Positions 33,382 through 42,355 are shown, numbered from the stretch's first letter. The stretch is 51,111 bases of DNA from Candidatus Hermodarchaeota archaeon (GCA_016840065.1 JAEOTB010000115.1:1-51111), one strand, 5' to 3'. A program made the numbers and translations. The notes: generated by a model from the letters alone, not told the origin.

Positions 33382-34035
33382 TTAGAAGAAGGAGAATCTT
33401 TCTTGGGCTTTTGATGTGGTGTCGCATTTTGTTCGTTTTTCTGTGATTTTATTCCACATTGCCCGTGTGATGAGTTGGAAGATTTCGGTGATTCCTATAT
33501 CATCTTTAGCGCTGGAGGCATTGTAGCTTACAAGGTTGTGTTTGTTGACGAGTTCTTTTGCGAGTTCGTCGTCGAAACATGCGATGTCGCATTTCGTCCC
33601 GACCAATATAACTGGGATGTCGTTTGTGTGTTTGCGTACGAGTTCAAGCCACTCCTCTAGGTTGAAGAATGTTCTAGGTCTGGCAGAGTCGAAGGCGAGA
33701 ATGCAGCCATGAGATCCTTCACAGAATCTTGGAACGAGGAACCGGAAACGCTCCTCGCCAGCGAAATCCCAAATAGAGAGTGTGATTCTTTCACCATCTA
33801 GTGCCACATCTTTAATTGCAAACCCAGTTCCAATGGTCATTTGACTTGGTATGTAGGATCCACATACGAACCGGTTGATCATTGTTGTTTTACCGACACC
33901 ACCATCCCCTAGTAGCATCAGCTTGAAAATCGCTTTTCGTTCTTTTGCTGATTCAGTCTTGGATTCCGAACCTCCATTCAAACCGGTCACCAAGGAGTGT
34001 ACAGATAACTCCATCTGTTCTAACGATTGCGGCAT
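33382..34035 (-). CDS. Ras-like small GTPase (Asgard type)
   Basis: A 217-residue Ras-superfamily GTPase with a 30-residue N-terminal extension. G1 GDGGVGKTT, the switch-I Thr in MTIGTGF, G3 WDFAGEERF (Glu rather than Gln at the catalytic position), G4 GTKCD and G5 NASSAK are all in place. Thr instead of Asn in G4 is seen in Rho-like members. The C-terminus has no CAAX or Cys-pair for prenylation, as usual for archaeal members. Such GTPases regulate unknown membrane or cytoskeletal processes in Asgard archaea. It is located before the malic enzyme on the same strand; no regulator gene is adjacent. Confidence 0.9.
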   Translation of the reverse strand: MPQSLEQMELSVHSLVTGLNGGSESKTESAKERKAIFKLMLLGDGGVGKTTMINRFVCGSYIPSQMTIGTGFAIKDVALDGERITLSIWDFAGEERFRFLVPRFCEGSHGCILAFDSARPRTFFNLEEWLELVRKHTNDIPVILVGTKCDIACFDDELAKELVNKHNLVSYNASSAKDDIGITEIFQLITRAMWNKITEKRTKCDTTSKAQERFSFF

Positions 34036-34087
34036 CGTAAAAAGTTAACTAATACGCTTTGTGTGTTGGTGAGCAAACGTTGGTGTG

Positions 34088-34864
34088 CTACTTTCGGGTT
34101 GCGCGGTTTGCGATCAGCGCTGCCAAGGCTCCTGCACCTACACCGTTGTCGATGTTCACGACAGCCAATCCTAGGGAGCAGGATTGGAGCATGGAAATCA
34201 GGGCACCTAGCCCCTCAGCACCGAGTCCGTAGCCTGTGCTGACTGGAAGTCCGATTACAGGGATATCCACCAACCCTGTTACTAGAGAGGGGAGTGCTCC
34301 TTCCATTCCTGCTGCTACGATTAATACTTCGATTCCTTTGCCTATCATTTCAGTGAGTTCAGGGAATAGACGGTGAACCCCTGCGATTCCTACATCATGT
34401 GCTGTGTAGACTTTGCAACCCATCTGCTCTGCCATGACCCGAGCTTGTTCAGCTACACGACGGTCTGAGGTGCCTGCAGCCACGATGCCCACTTTTCCTC
34501 CAGTTTGGGGAGGTTTGTAACCTTTGTGGCTCACTACTGCGATGGAGCCGTCGCCGAAAACTTCTAGGGTAGCGTCCTTGCTAAGTTTTGACCGGAGCGC
34601 GTTCTCCTGCTCAGGCGATAAGTGGCTGATTAAGAGACACGACTTCTCCTTTAAGGCGTGGGTAATGATCTGGATTATGTCCTCCTTGGTTTTGTGTCTA
34701 GCCCATACAACCTCTGGAATACCCTTTCGGGTTTCTCTGTGGGCGTCGAGTTTTGCCAAGCGCCCGATTTCGATGATGTTAAAGAGGCGAAGCTTCTCCT
34801 CAGCCTCGTCCACAGTAAATTTGCCTTGGGCGAGCTGCTCCAGTACATCCCGTAACTCAGTCAT
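34088..34864 (-). CDS. larB: LarB, nickel-pincer cofactor biosynthesis carboxylase/hydrolase
   Basis: About 258 residues. LarB carboxylates the pyridinium ring of nicotinic acid adenine dinucleotide and releases AMP, the first step of nickel-pincer-nucleotide synthesis. The C-terminal AIR-carboxylase-like domain is clear: KVGIVAAGTSDRRVAEQA, CKVYTAHDVGIAGVHR, LIVAAGMEGALPSLV and IGLPVSTGYGLGAEGLGAL. I use the ATG at 34864 (MTELRDVLEQLAQGK), since the frame beyond it to 34900 would run into the promoter region. It is divergent from larC/larE, about 60 bases away. Confidence 0.92.
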   Translation of the reverse strand: MTELRDVLEQLAQGKFTVDEAEEKLRLFNIIEIGRLAKLDAHRETRKGIPEVVWARHKTKEDIIQIITHALKEKSCLLISHLSPEQENALRSKLSKDATLEVFGDGSIAVVSHKGYKPPQTGGKVGIVAAGTSDRRVAEQARVMAEQMGCKVYTAHDVGIAGVHRLFPELTEMIGKGIEVLIVAAGMEGALPSLVTGLVDIPVIGLPVSTGYGLGAEGLGALISMLQSCSLGLAVVNIDNGVGAGALAALIANRATRK

Positions 34865-34923
34865 GGCATAAATCACTGCTCTCCCTAGAAGAAGCATCAC
34901 ATTAAATATTCAATGGTGCCTAG

Positions 34924-36246
34924 GTGAAGCTGTCGATTTGGGTGAGAACTGTGGATTCGCGAGTCTTGGTCATTGACGCTCAGATGGCGGGTATCGCGGG
35001 AGACATGTTCGTTGCATCGATGATTGATTTAGGGGCTGAAGCTGATGCAGTTGTTGCGGCGATGGAGGCATCAACCCGTTATGTGCCAGATGTGAAGAGT
35101 GTCCGTGTAACCCCAAAACCTGTTGAGCGTAGTCACATTGGTGGGTTGTACCTTGATATGCAGATAGAAGAGTCCTACAAGACACGTTCTGGTAGCGTTC
35201 TCCTTGAAGCGGTACAAGCTATGACTAAGGATTTGAAGCTCTCTTCGGAGGCTTCCGCTTATGCTCACAGAGCAATTGACATTCTTGTTCAGGCTGAGGC
35301 ATCAGTTCATCGCCACACTCCTGAAAGTGTACATCTACACGCAGCAGGGTCCGTAGATACTGTAGCAGATATTATCGGTGCTGCGACGGCTCTAGACTCA
35401 CTCAAACTAGCTGTTTCTAAAACCACTTCTTATTATTCGCTTCCAATTGCTGTTGGTGGAGGAACATTTCCCAGTAGCCATGGGCGTCTTGCAGCTCCAG
35501 GTCCTGCTGTGACGAGGATTTGTAAGGAAGCTAGGCTATTGTTAAGGGGAGGTCCCTTGGAACGAGAACTGGCTACACCAACAGGTGTTTCCCTTGTTGC
35601 TGCCTTGATTCCCGAGTCGACTCCAGTGTATCCTGCGCTCCGCCCTATCTCAATAGGGTATGGCGCTGGTACAGCCGAATTGAAGAATGTACCAAACTTG
35701 CTCAAAATGGTAGTTGGTGAACCACTTACACCGCGTCGGCTACTCCAAGATCGGGTTGTCGTGATAGAAACCAATGTTGACGATATCTCAGGAGAGACAC
35801 TGGGTTTTGTGATTGAACAGCTAATGGCAGCTGGGGCCAAAGATGTTACAGTACTACCAACAGTGACGAAGAAGAGTCGCCCCGGCCACTTGATATCAGT
35901 AATTGTCTCCCCTGAGGATGAGGTGCGGCTTGCCCAGCTACTCATCAAAGAGACTGGGAGCCTTGGCGTCCGTATTACCTCCTGTGATCGACATCTCCTC
36001 GCCCGTGAATTACTACATGTTCAGATTTCACTTGGAGAAAGGGAAGAGAGTATCCGAGTCAAGGTTGCTACTGACAGGACAGGAGCAATCCTCCAAGTAA
36101 AAGCGGAGTATGATGATGTTAGGCGTGCCGCCCTTGCCACGGGTAAATCTTTGACGGTGATTTCAAGACTTGCAGAATCTGCTGCTAGACAAAAGATTGC
36201 TGAAAAGGAAGGTAAGACACAACGCAGAAGGAGAAGAAAGGCATGA
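34924..36246 (+). CDS. larC: LarC, nickel insertion protein
   Basis: A 440-residue LarC, which inserts nickel into the pincer cofactor. The family opening AGIAGDMFVASMIDLGAEA is present, then VHLHAAGSVDTVADIIGA, LPIAVGGGTFPSSHGRLAAPGPA and the C-terminal domain with VIETNVDDISGETLGF and LPTVTKKSRPGHLI. The GTG at 34924 is the likely start. In many bacteria larC is split into two overlapping frames; here it is a single intact frame. The stop overlaps larE by four bases, so the two are translationally coupled. Confidence 0.93.
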   Translation: MKLSIWVRTVDSRVLVIDAQMAGIAGDMFVASMIDLGAEADAVVAAMEASTRYVPDVKSVRVTPKPVERSHIGGLYLDMQIEESYKTRSGSVLLEAVQAMTKDLKLSSEASAYAHRAIDILVQAEASVHRHTPESVHLHAAGSVDTVADIIGAATALDSLKLAVSKTTSYYSLPIAVGGGTFPSSHGRLAAPGPAVTRICKEARLLLRGGPLERELATPTGVSLVAALIPESTPVYPALRPISIGYGAGTAELKNVPNLLKMVVGEPLTPRRLLQDRVVVIETNVDDISGETLGFVIEQLMAAGAKDVTVLPTVTKKSRPGHLISVIVSPEDEVRLAQLLIKETGSLGVRITSCDRHLLARELLHVQISLGEREESIRVKVATDRTGAILQVKAEYDDVRRAALATGKSLTVISRLAESAARQKIAEKEGKTQRRRRRKA

Positions 36247-37064
36247 GCAGTAACACCTTGAGTGAAAAACTCAGTGAGAAACGAGCAGCTGTTATCCAGC
36301 GCCTCAAAAAGCTGGGTAGTGTCTTGGTTGCCCTTTCGGGTGGCGTGGACAGCGCGGTGGTAGCAGCCCTTGCTTTTGAAGCTCTAGGTGACAAGGCGAT
36401 CGCTGCAACCTTTGAATCACCCCTCACACCACCTGGTGAGCTAGAGGATGCTATTGCCTGTGTTCGTGTTATAGGCATCCGTCATCGGGTCGAGAAAAGC
36501 GACGAGGTCTCTATAGCATCCATTGCAGATAACCCCAGAGACCGTTGCTTCTATTGTAAACAGTATCGTTTCCAACAAGCGCTAGACTTGGCTAAAGAAT
36601 TAGGTTTAGCAGCAGTGGTTGATGGTACCACTCTTAGTGATATGGGTGAGCACCGTCCAGGTCTTCGCGCCATGGAAACTCTTGGCATCATAAGTCCACT
36701 TCTCGAAGCCCAGATTACGAAAAAAGAAGCCAGGCAGTTGGCTCGTCAGTTGGGTCTTCCAGTTGCCGACAAACCATCCAACAGCTGCCTTGCCACACGA
36801 ATTCCCTACGGAGAACCACTAACACACAAACGGCTCCAACGTATAGCAGCCGCAGAACAGGCAGTGCGTCAACTGGTCGGTGTTAAAGCACTTCGCGTCA
36901 GAGACCATGGAGAACTCGCTCGCATCGAAGTAGCTCCTGTAGACCGTTCTCGCTTTGTCGACACCAAGATAGCAGAGCTTTTAGTAAAGGAGCTGCAGGC
37001 TATCGGCTTCAAATATGTGACACTAGATCTCAAAGGATACCGCTTTGGAAGTTTTGACGAATAA
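36243..37064 (+). CDS. larE: LarE, sulfur-inserting enzyme of nickel-pincer cofactor synthesis
   Basis: A 273-residue PP-loop enzyme. It adenylates the carboxylated pyridinium ring and supplies sulfur. The PP-loop SGGVDSAVVAA, the RCFYCKQYRF segment and the SNSCLATRIPYGEPLT segment are all present; the Cys of the last is the sulfur-donating residue in sacrificial LarE proteins. Its start overlaps the larC stop (ATGA). The window has larB, larC and larE but no lactate racemase (larA), so the cofactor user must lie elsewhere or be another enzyme. Confidence 0.93.
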   Translation: MSSNTLSEKLSEKRAAVIQRLKKLGSVLVALSGGVDSAVVAALAFEALGDKAIAATFESPLTPPGELEDAIACVRVIGIRHRVEKSDEVSIASIADNPRDRCFYCKQYRFQQALDLAKELGLAAVVDGTTLSDMGEHRPGLRAMETLGIISPLLEAQITKKEARQLARQLGLPVADKPSNSCLATRIPYGEPLTHKRLQRIAAAEQAVRQLVGVKALRVRDHGELARIEVAPVDRSRFVDTKIAELLVKELQAIGFKYVTLDLKGYRFGSFDE

Positions 37065-37082
37065 CCATCACTGCGAGTGCGG

Positions 37083-38411
37083 CTAGGTAATTATTGGTTC
37101 AATTCCTAGGATTTCACAGAAGTCGAAAAGCTCGCTAACGACATTGCCGTAGATCATATGTAAATGGTTCGAGCGGGTGTGCTGCAGGAAGAAATGGGGG
37201 TCTCCGTCTAGTTGTATGAATGCGTGGGGCCATCGGTCACGGGCTTCTTTGAATGTCTCCTTAGGTTGTTCGAAGGCTTTGCCTGTGGCAATGTGCAGAA
37301 CATAATTTCCTGCGACCCGACTAAGCCGAGCGATTGTGACTGGACCCTCTTTGCAGCAGAATGTGGGACAGGCACCAGATTTCTCACCCATGTAGTCATA
37401 CTGGGGGTTCCATTCTACGTCCTTGGGCGAGGATGCCATTGTTGATGCGATTGTGCCACAATTCACGATACGAAGAATACCGGTGTTCATGTCTAGATCA
37501 TTAACATCGCCGAAGAGGACTGGTCCGTCTGAGAGTAGATGGAGGATACGCATGGTGAGAGCGGCGTTCATATCGGCTTCACACCCAAACATGAATCCAT
37601 CATCTATTAGGAGGGAGATCGGCATGCATCCACTCACGTAGTTGCCGATGAATTCTGGTTGGCATTTGAAGCCCCCAAAGGCGTAGCCTTCTTTCTCCAT
37701 CATCTCCTTTAACGCGATGTATAGGCGGATGCTCCTTTCCAGTACTTCATCGGAGACATTTACTGCACCATAGGTTTTCTTCACCCAAGCCATCTTGGAC
37801 TTGACCTTTTGAGCAGATACCTTCTGAGCCTCTAAATACGGGCGGAGCATATCTACGTGTTCCATCTCGGTACCAAAAAGGTCCTTGACCTGACTGAAGT
37901 CCACATGGGCTGTGATCATGCCCATAGTTTTGCCGCCGATTACTACGGCTTTGCTGCGGCTCAGGTTATCTATTACCATGGCAGCCCTGCAGTAGCTCAT
38001 GATTGCGCCAAGTACCTCGGGATCCTCAGGTTCACCGAAGACGAAACTGTGCTCAAGACCTAACTCGTCAAGGCTTCCGTGGGTTATGGCAGCACCTACT
38101 AAGCTGAAGGAGGCGGGGCTTCGATACCCATAAACGATGCTTGGGAGACCAGTGGCTTGCACGGAGGAAACCACCATTGGTGCATATATCCACGTTGCGA
38201 CGTTGTAGATTATGCATTGGAGGCGCTGGTGTAGCATGTCCTCGGAAACACGTACGGCATCTTCCATGGTGAGGACGAGGTCCTGATGCGCAGTAACTTC
38301 GAGGTCCTGCTTCTGGAGGGCACTCAGTAGCTCTTTGTGTGCCTTTTCGGCGATGTCGATTCTTTCTCTTGCAAGGGAGAGGGTGATGAGTCCGACTTTT
38401 GGTTTTGGCAA
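37083..38411 (-). CDS. L-fucose isomerase-like protein
   Basis: A 442-residue member of the L-fucose/L-arabinose isomerase superfamily. The metal-binding region is visible: the Glu of FMFGCEADMNAALTM, the Asp of LFGDVNDLD and a late His in RSNHLHMIYGN, corresponding to the Glu, Asp and His that hold manganese in fucose isomerase. The N-terminal half with the GKTMGMITAHVDF loop is the nucleotide-like alpha/beta domain. It may isomerise a deoxy- or sulfo-sugar; the substrate cannot be read from the sequence. It converges with larE, 18 bases from its stop. Confidence 0.85.
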   Translation of the reverse strand: MPKPKVGLITLSLARERIDIAEKAHKELLSALQKQDLEVTAHQDLVLTMEDAVRVSEDMLHQRLQCIIYNVATWIYAPMVVSSVQATGLPSIVYGYRSPASFSLVGAAITHGSLDELGLEHSFVFGEPEDPEVLGAIMSYCRAAMVIDNLSRSKAVVIGGKTMGMITAHVDFSQVKDLFGTEMEHVDMLRPYLEAQKVSAQKVKSKMAWVKKTYGAVNVSDEVLERSIRLYIALKEMMEKEGYAFGGFKCQPEFIGNYVSGCMPISLLIDDGFMFGCEADMNAALTMRILHLLSDGPVLFGDVNDLDMNTGILRIVNCGTIASTMASSPKDVEWNPQYDYMGEKSGACPTFCCKEGPVTIARLSRVAGNYVLHIATGKAFEQPKETFKEARDRWPHAFIQLDGDPHFFLQHTRSNHLHMIYGNVVSELFDFCEILGIEPIIT

Positions 38412-38523
38412 TAAGATTCCTCAGGTTTTGATTCTAAATGGGGTTTTCTGATTGCATATTTATTTTTGCCGATTCCTTTTTGAGGATAGTTACTGATTGA
38501 ATAGAGCTTGAGGTGTTAGGCAG

Positions 38524-38898
38524 TTGGACGTTGAAAACGGTGAATTTGCAGATATGCCACGTGGTGATCGGATTAGAACAGCAATGTCTGTATTAAGGAC
38601 GTTGGAATCTAAGCGGCGAAGCCGTCTTTCTGTAATGCGAACAGGAATCGGAATAATCACCATTGCTATCTCAGTTTTGATGGTGCTGATCACAACTTCC
38701 CAGCTCTATGTTCTTCAGGATGTTCTCTATCTTGTGACAGCCCTTGTGATTATAGATGCGGCTCTGGTAGTAATTGGTAGCTACCTTGTTATTAAGGCCT
38801 TGAGGGAAATTCGTAGAATCGAACGCAGAGAACAAGCTATTGATTTTGACCTAGATGATTTGGCTACACTTTTTGGTAGGCTCTTTGACGATGACTAA
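38524..38898 (+). CDS. DUF202-like small membrane protein (copy 1)
   Basis: A 124-residue membrane protein. Residues 18-50 carry the conserved DUF202-type pattern RTAMSVLRTLESKRRSRLSVMRTG leading into a helix IGIITIAISVLMVLI, and a second helix lies around LVTALVIIDAALVVIGSYL. The tail EIRRIERREQAIDFDLDDL is charged. The TTG at 38524 has GAGGTG about ten bases upstream; an ATG at 38554 is an alternative. A second copy lies 126 bases downstream. Function of the family is unknown. Confidence 0.75.
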   Translation: MDVENGEFADMPRGDRIRTAMSVLRTLESKRRSRLSVMRTGIGIITIAISVLMVLITTSQLYVLQDVLYLVTALVIIDAALVVIGSYLVIKALREIRRIERREQAIDFDLDDLATLFGRLFDDD

Positions 38899-39024
38899 TC
38901 TAGTTTCTAGCGCGCTATGGACTTAAACGGCTAGAGATTAGAGGAAGCTCAATGAGCCGCAAATACTAGAGGGTGCAAACTTCTTAAGAAGAACAAGTTT
39001 GATGAAAGACCCGTCAGGTGCAAT

Positions 39025-39423
39025 TTGTTGGATTTGAGTAGCCTAGAGGTGGAATCCCAGGAAGATGGCGACCAGACACGGACAACGATGGCGCGGATTC
39101 GGACAGCAATGGCTGTCTTGCGAACATTGCAGTCGTTGAGACGCAGCCATCTTTCAGAGATGCGAACTGGCATAGGTATAATCACAATCGCCCTTTCCAT
39201 ACTGACCATACTTATTACAACTTCAAACCTTTACAGTATTCCAGATGTTTTCCTACTATTATCAGCTCTTATTACCATTGATGCAATCCTAGTTGTTTTC
39301 GGAAGCCATCTCGTTATCAAGGCTCTAAAAGAGATTCGTCGAATCGAGCGGAGAGAGAAAGCAATAGATTTCGGCCTTGACGATATTAGCACCGTGTTTC
39401 GTATGCTCTTCAAAAAACACTAG
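39025..39423 (+). CDS. DUF202-like small membrane protein (copy 2)
   Basis: A 132-residue paralog of the preceding gene. Shared segments include RTAMAVLRTL, EMRTGIGIITIA, the second helix, and the tail ALKEIRRIERREKAIDF. It begins at a TTG with AGGTG four bases upstream. The N-terminal 20 residues are unrelated to copy 1. Retention of two tandem copies with divergent N-termini suggests they form a heteromer or have different partners; this is inferred. Confidence 0.75.
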   Translation: MLDLSSLEVESQEDGDQTRTTMARIRTAMAVLRTLQSLRRSHLSEMRTGIGIITIALSILTILITTSNLYSIPDVFLLLSALITIDAILVVFGSHLVIKALKEIRRIERREKAIDFGLDDISTVFRMLFKKH

Positions 39424-39431
39424 AAACTGAA

Positions 39432-40724
39432 TCATACTAGTTTCTCTGCATTGAAGGCTAGAAAGGGAACATAGAGTTCGTCGGAGGACAATGATCCATG
39501 GTGTCCAACGAGCTTCCGTCTGGGAAGGAGGCCCTCATGCCCTGGTCTATGATATTCTCGTTCAATTTCGGTATCAACCCCATCGCGGCATATTAGGAGA
39601 AGATCACCGAGTCTTCCAATTATGCGTCTAGTGATTTTTCCAGGAAGGAGCCGCGCCTTGGCTATCTCTTTTGTATCTAGGATGAGGGCGCGGTCTTCTA
39701 CATGTGCCTTAAGCCATTCCTTGAGTTTTTTCCGCTTCCCTGAACTAGCACAGTAAAAATGGGTGACACGCCCCGAATGTCCAGGGGGACCTATTAGAGT
39801 TCCCTTGACTTCTTCTAGATCTTCCTTTGAGAAAAGTATCTTCCTCTCCTCGTGGAGTGGAGTTTGACCATGATCGGAACATATGATGATGGTGGTTTCT
39901 TTGGCCTCGGATGGTGTGAGGCGTTCGATGAAGGCGCGTAATTGGCGTAGAAACAAGTTACAGCTTTCGCGATATTCTTGAGAGTAGGGACCAAACTTGT
40001 GGGCTATGTAATCAATGATTCCGAAGTATAATGTAGCGAATATGGGTTGAGTTGGATAATGGTCAATTAGACGGCGGGTCATACCAAATGCATCGATGTA
40101 ATCAGTGTAAGGTAGGATGTTCGGTTTATCTGTGAAGAAATGTCCAAGTCCAGTTCCAGCGATGTGGTTTGGAAGTCCGTCTGCGTGTACCACTGGGGCT
40201 TCATGTTGCTGACTCAGAAGGTCAACGACTGGTTTACTCCAGAGAAGTAAGCGTACATCGATGCCAGCAGTCACTATCGCATCTCTAAAACGAACTCCCT
40301 GTCCTGCCATACGCAAAGTGTCTATCACGTTCCCGTATTCTGGGAAGAATATTCGATGCCCCAGGATGCCGTGCTCTGTGGGAGGAACTCCCATATGGAT
40401 ACTTGTTACAGCACTTGATGTGATTGAAGGAAACGTACTAGATAATGTGATGCCATCTATATCGTCGAAAAGTTGACCTAGCTTACTACTCTGTATGTTA
40501 CTTACACCTAGGCTGTCTACTAGGCAAACAATAACGCGTCGAGCGTCCATGGCATTGTTTTTCTTAAGATGAGTGCGTACTTCAGGAACTGAGAACAGGT
40601 CATCCCTTGGAACCTTTCTTCCCATACAGCGAAGCGCTGTGGGGAATACCTTGTAGATGTTCCTTTTGTAATCAGGGAGGTACAAATCATCAGTATCCAT
40701 CAGTAAGTTTCTCGAAACAGTCAC
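39432..40724 (-). CDS. Alkaline phosphatase-fold phosphodiesterase (type I nucleotide pyrophosphatase-like)
   Basis: A 430-residue member of the alkaline-phosphatase superfamily. Motifs match nucleotide pyrophosphatase/phosphodiesterases: IVCLVDSLGVSN (first metal Asp), SSTFPSITSSAVTS with the Thr or Ser nucleophile, EHGILGHRIFF, CSDHGQTP (metal Asp/His) and PPGHSGR (last His). No signal peptide is present, so it acts in the cytoplasm. The start may be the GTG at 40724 (GGGA upstream) or the ATG at 40700. A minus-strand TATA-like CGCATATAAATCG at 40746-40758 lies just upstream. The substrate is unknown. Confidence 0.9.
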   Translation of the reverse strand: MTVSRNLLMDTDDLYLPDYKRNIYKVFPTALRCMGRKVPRDDLFSVPEVRTHLKKNNAMDARRVIVCLVDSLGVSNIQSSKLGQLFDDIDGITLSSTFPSITSSAVTSIHMGVPPTEHGILGHRIFFPEYGNVIDTLRMAGQGVRFRDAIVTAGIDVRLLLWSKPVVDLLSQQHEAPVVHADGLPNHIAGTGLGHFFTDKPNILPYTDYIDAFGMTRRLIDHYPTQPIFATLYFGIIDYIAHKFGPYSQEYRESCNLFLRQLRAFIERLTPSEAKETTIIICSDHGQTPLHEERKILFSKEDLEEVKGTLIGPPGHSGRVTHFYCASSGKRKKLKEWLKAHVEDRALILDTKEIAKARLLPGKITRRIIGRLGDLLLICRDGVDTEIEREYHRPGHEGLLPRRKLVGHHGSLSSDELYVPFLAFNAEKLV

Positions 40725-40745
40725 TCGTTTTCCCTACTAGTTGTT

Positions 40746-40758
40746 CGATTTATATGCG
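40746..40758 (-). promoter_or_regulatory. Putative TATA box for the phosphodiesterase gene
   Basis: On the minus strand this reads CGCATATAAATCG, a good archaeal TATA element. It is 22-34 bases from the GTG at 40724, implying an almost leaderless transcript there, or a leader of about 25 bases if translation begins at the ATG at 40700. Confidence 0.5.
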
Positions 40759-40907
40759 CTTTTAGTTAATTCAGACGACTTATGTATATTCGCTTTCTTT
40801 TAAACAAAATCTCACGAAAATAAGGGTGGAGACTTCAGCGAAAGACTCTTTTGGAGACCTCTTGAACATTCTAGGAGTAGAATCCATTTTAATTAAGGGA
40901 TTACGTG

Positions 40908-41804
40908 ATGGTGGTCCTTGGACTTGCCGTGTTTGAGTTTGACCCTAAACTGGGACCCAAAGAGGTGTACAGGACTAGTGAAGTTGAGGAGATAACCATT
41001 GAAGAAGCTGTGGCCATCTTTGCAACACACAGCGTTTTTTCTGGAGGGTTTCGTGGCGTTCACATCGGAAAACGAACTTGGGCGTCTTATATCAAGAAAC
41101 CTTGGGTTATTGCCCTCCTCCTCTCCCCCGACGAACCAATCGGCCCATTAGAAACTGCCGTTCACACTATCATGAAACAGGTCGAACTGGGGGAAAGTCC
41201 TACAGAGAGACAATGGGAGAATATTCTTCACAAAATCATTCGAGAGATACAGAAATCCCCAGCATCAGACCTGCTCACCTCCAAATACACAGCTGATTTT
41301 CTGAAGAGACTCTTAAAGGAAGGAATAACAGCCTTTGAACCTCAGTTTAACTTTGAGATTGGCGTCATTTATCCAGAAGCAGATCGAATAACTGGATTGA
41401 ACTCGTATGACACGAGGCTCTTCTTGGAAAAGTTAGCGCTTGCAGGCATCTTTGTAAGCGAGCCTGCGGGTGGTGCTCTTATATGTCCCAACTGTCAGGG
41501 CTTCAAAATAGCTGTACGCTTCACATGCCCACAGTGCCAAGCCACAGCCCTTGAAAAGATTCGAATCGAAATGCCCATGGCTTCACAACCAGATAATCCT
41601 GGCACTGGCAAAAATAATCCGCATTTTTCTTGTCCTAATTGTATGAATCTCACTCAGAAACCCACTATCACCCTCGAGTGCACCGATTGTGAGAAGCAGT
41701 TTCACACTTCTGATGCTGAGTACCGCCAACTCTTCCGTATCATCTTAGAAAAAAGTTCAGCAAAAGCACTAATTCAACGAATCAAAAAGAAGTACCTAGG
41801 TTAA
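40908..41804 (+). CDS. Longin-like protein with C-terminal zinc ribbons
   Basis: About 298 residues from the ATG at 40908, which has AAGGGA eight bases upstream (a GTG at 40905 is adjacent). The N-terminal 110 residues begin LGLAVFEFDPKLGPKEVYR, a strand pattern common at the start of longin-like or roadblock-related domains in Asgard proteins. The central region is helical. The C-terminus holds four Cys-x-x-Cys pairs (ICPNC, TCPQC, SCPNC, ECTDC), i.e. two zinc ribbons. It converges on the Rab-like GTPase gene nine bases away. Longin and roadblock domains act as GTPase partners in eukaryotes, so the pairing is suggestive. The longin call is moderate and based on pattern only. Confidence 0.7.
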   Translation: MVVLGLAVFEFDPKLGPKEVYRTSEVEEITIEEAVAIFATHSVFSGGFRGVHIGKRTWASYIKKPWVIALLLSPDEPIGPLETAVHTIMKQVELGESPTERQWENILHKIIREIQKSPASDLLTSKYTADFLKRLLKEGITAFEPQFNFEIGVIYPEADRITGLNSYDTRLFLEKLALAGIFVSEPAGGALICPNCQGFKIAVRFTCPQCQATALEKIRIEMPMASQPDNPGTGKNNPHFSCPNCMNLTQKPTITLECTDCEKQFHTSDAEYRQLFRIILEKSSAKALIQRIKKKYLG

Positions 41805-41812
41805 AACGCTAC

Positions 41813-42355
41813 TCAGTCCCTAGATGAAGCCACCTTCTCATATTTCTCCCAAATTCTCTCAGATAATCTCTGGAATATATCAGTTACGTGAATGCTTTCT
41901 TTTGAGCTACTTTCAATGAAATTCATCTTGTCTTGCTTCGCTCGCTTTTCGCCCTCTTTTGTGGTAACTGCGCGTTGATCCTCTAAATCCAATTTGGTAG
42001 CGACAAGCTCGATGGGAATTCCCTTGCAATGCTGGTAAACCTGCTGAATCCAGTAACCAACTCGTTCGAAACTCTGTCTATTAGTGATATCGTAGGCCAC
42101 CACTGCTCCAGCGGCACCTTCAAAGTAGAGACCCCTGATGAAATCGAATTTCTCCTGTCCAGCAGTATCGTATATCACTATTTTAATGGAGGAATCTTTC
42201 ACTTCAATTACCTTGCTGAAGAAATCGACGCCCAGAGTAAACATGTAGGATTCGTCAAATTGATCTATTGTGAAGCGTCTTGCGAGAGCGGTTTTTCCTA
42301 CCTCGGCATCCCCGACTACGATTATCTTGTATACAATATCAGCGATATCCGCCAT
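41813..42355 (-). CDS. Rab-like small GTPase (Asgard type)
   Basis: About 180 residues from the ATG at 42355; a GTG at 42367 is four codons upstream. It is a standard Ras/Rab-like G domain: G1 GDAEVGKTA, switch I with the invariant Thr in YMFTLGVDFFSKVI, G3 DTAGQEKFDFI with the catalytic Gln, G4 ATKLD (Thr for Asn) and G5 ESSSKE. The segment YDITNRQSFERVGYW is strikingly Rab-like. The C-terminus lacks prenylatable cysteines. It lies tail to tail with the longin-like gene, which may be its partner. Confidence 0.93.
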   Translation of the reverse strand: MADIADIVYKIIVVGDAEVGKTALARRFTIDQFDESYMFTLGVDFFSKVIEVKDSSIKIVIYDTAGQEKFDFIRGLYFEGAAGAVVAYDITNRQSFERVGYWIQQVYQHCKGIPIELVATKLDLEDQRAVTTKEGEKRAKQDKMNFIESSSKESIHVTDIFQRLSERIWEKYEKVASSRD

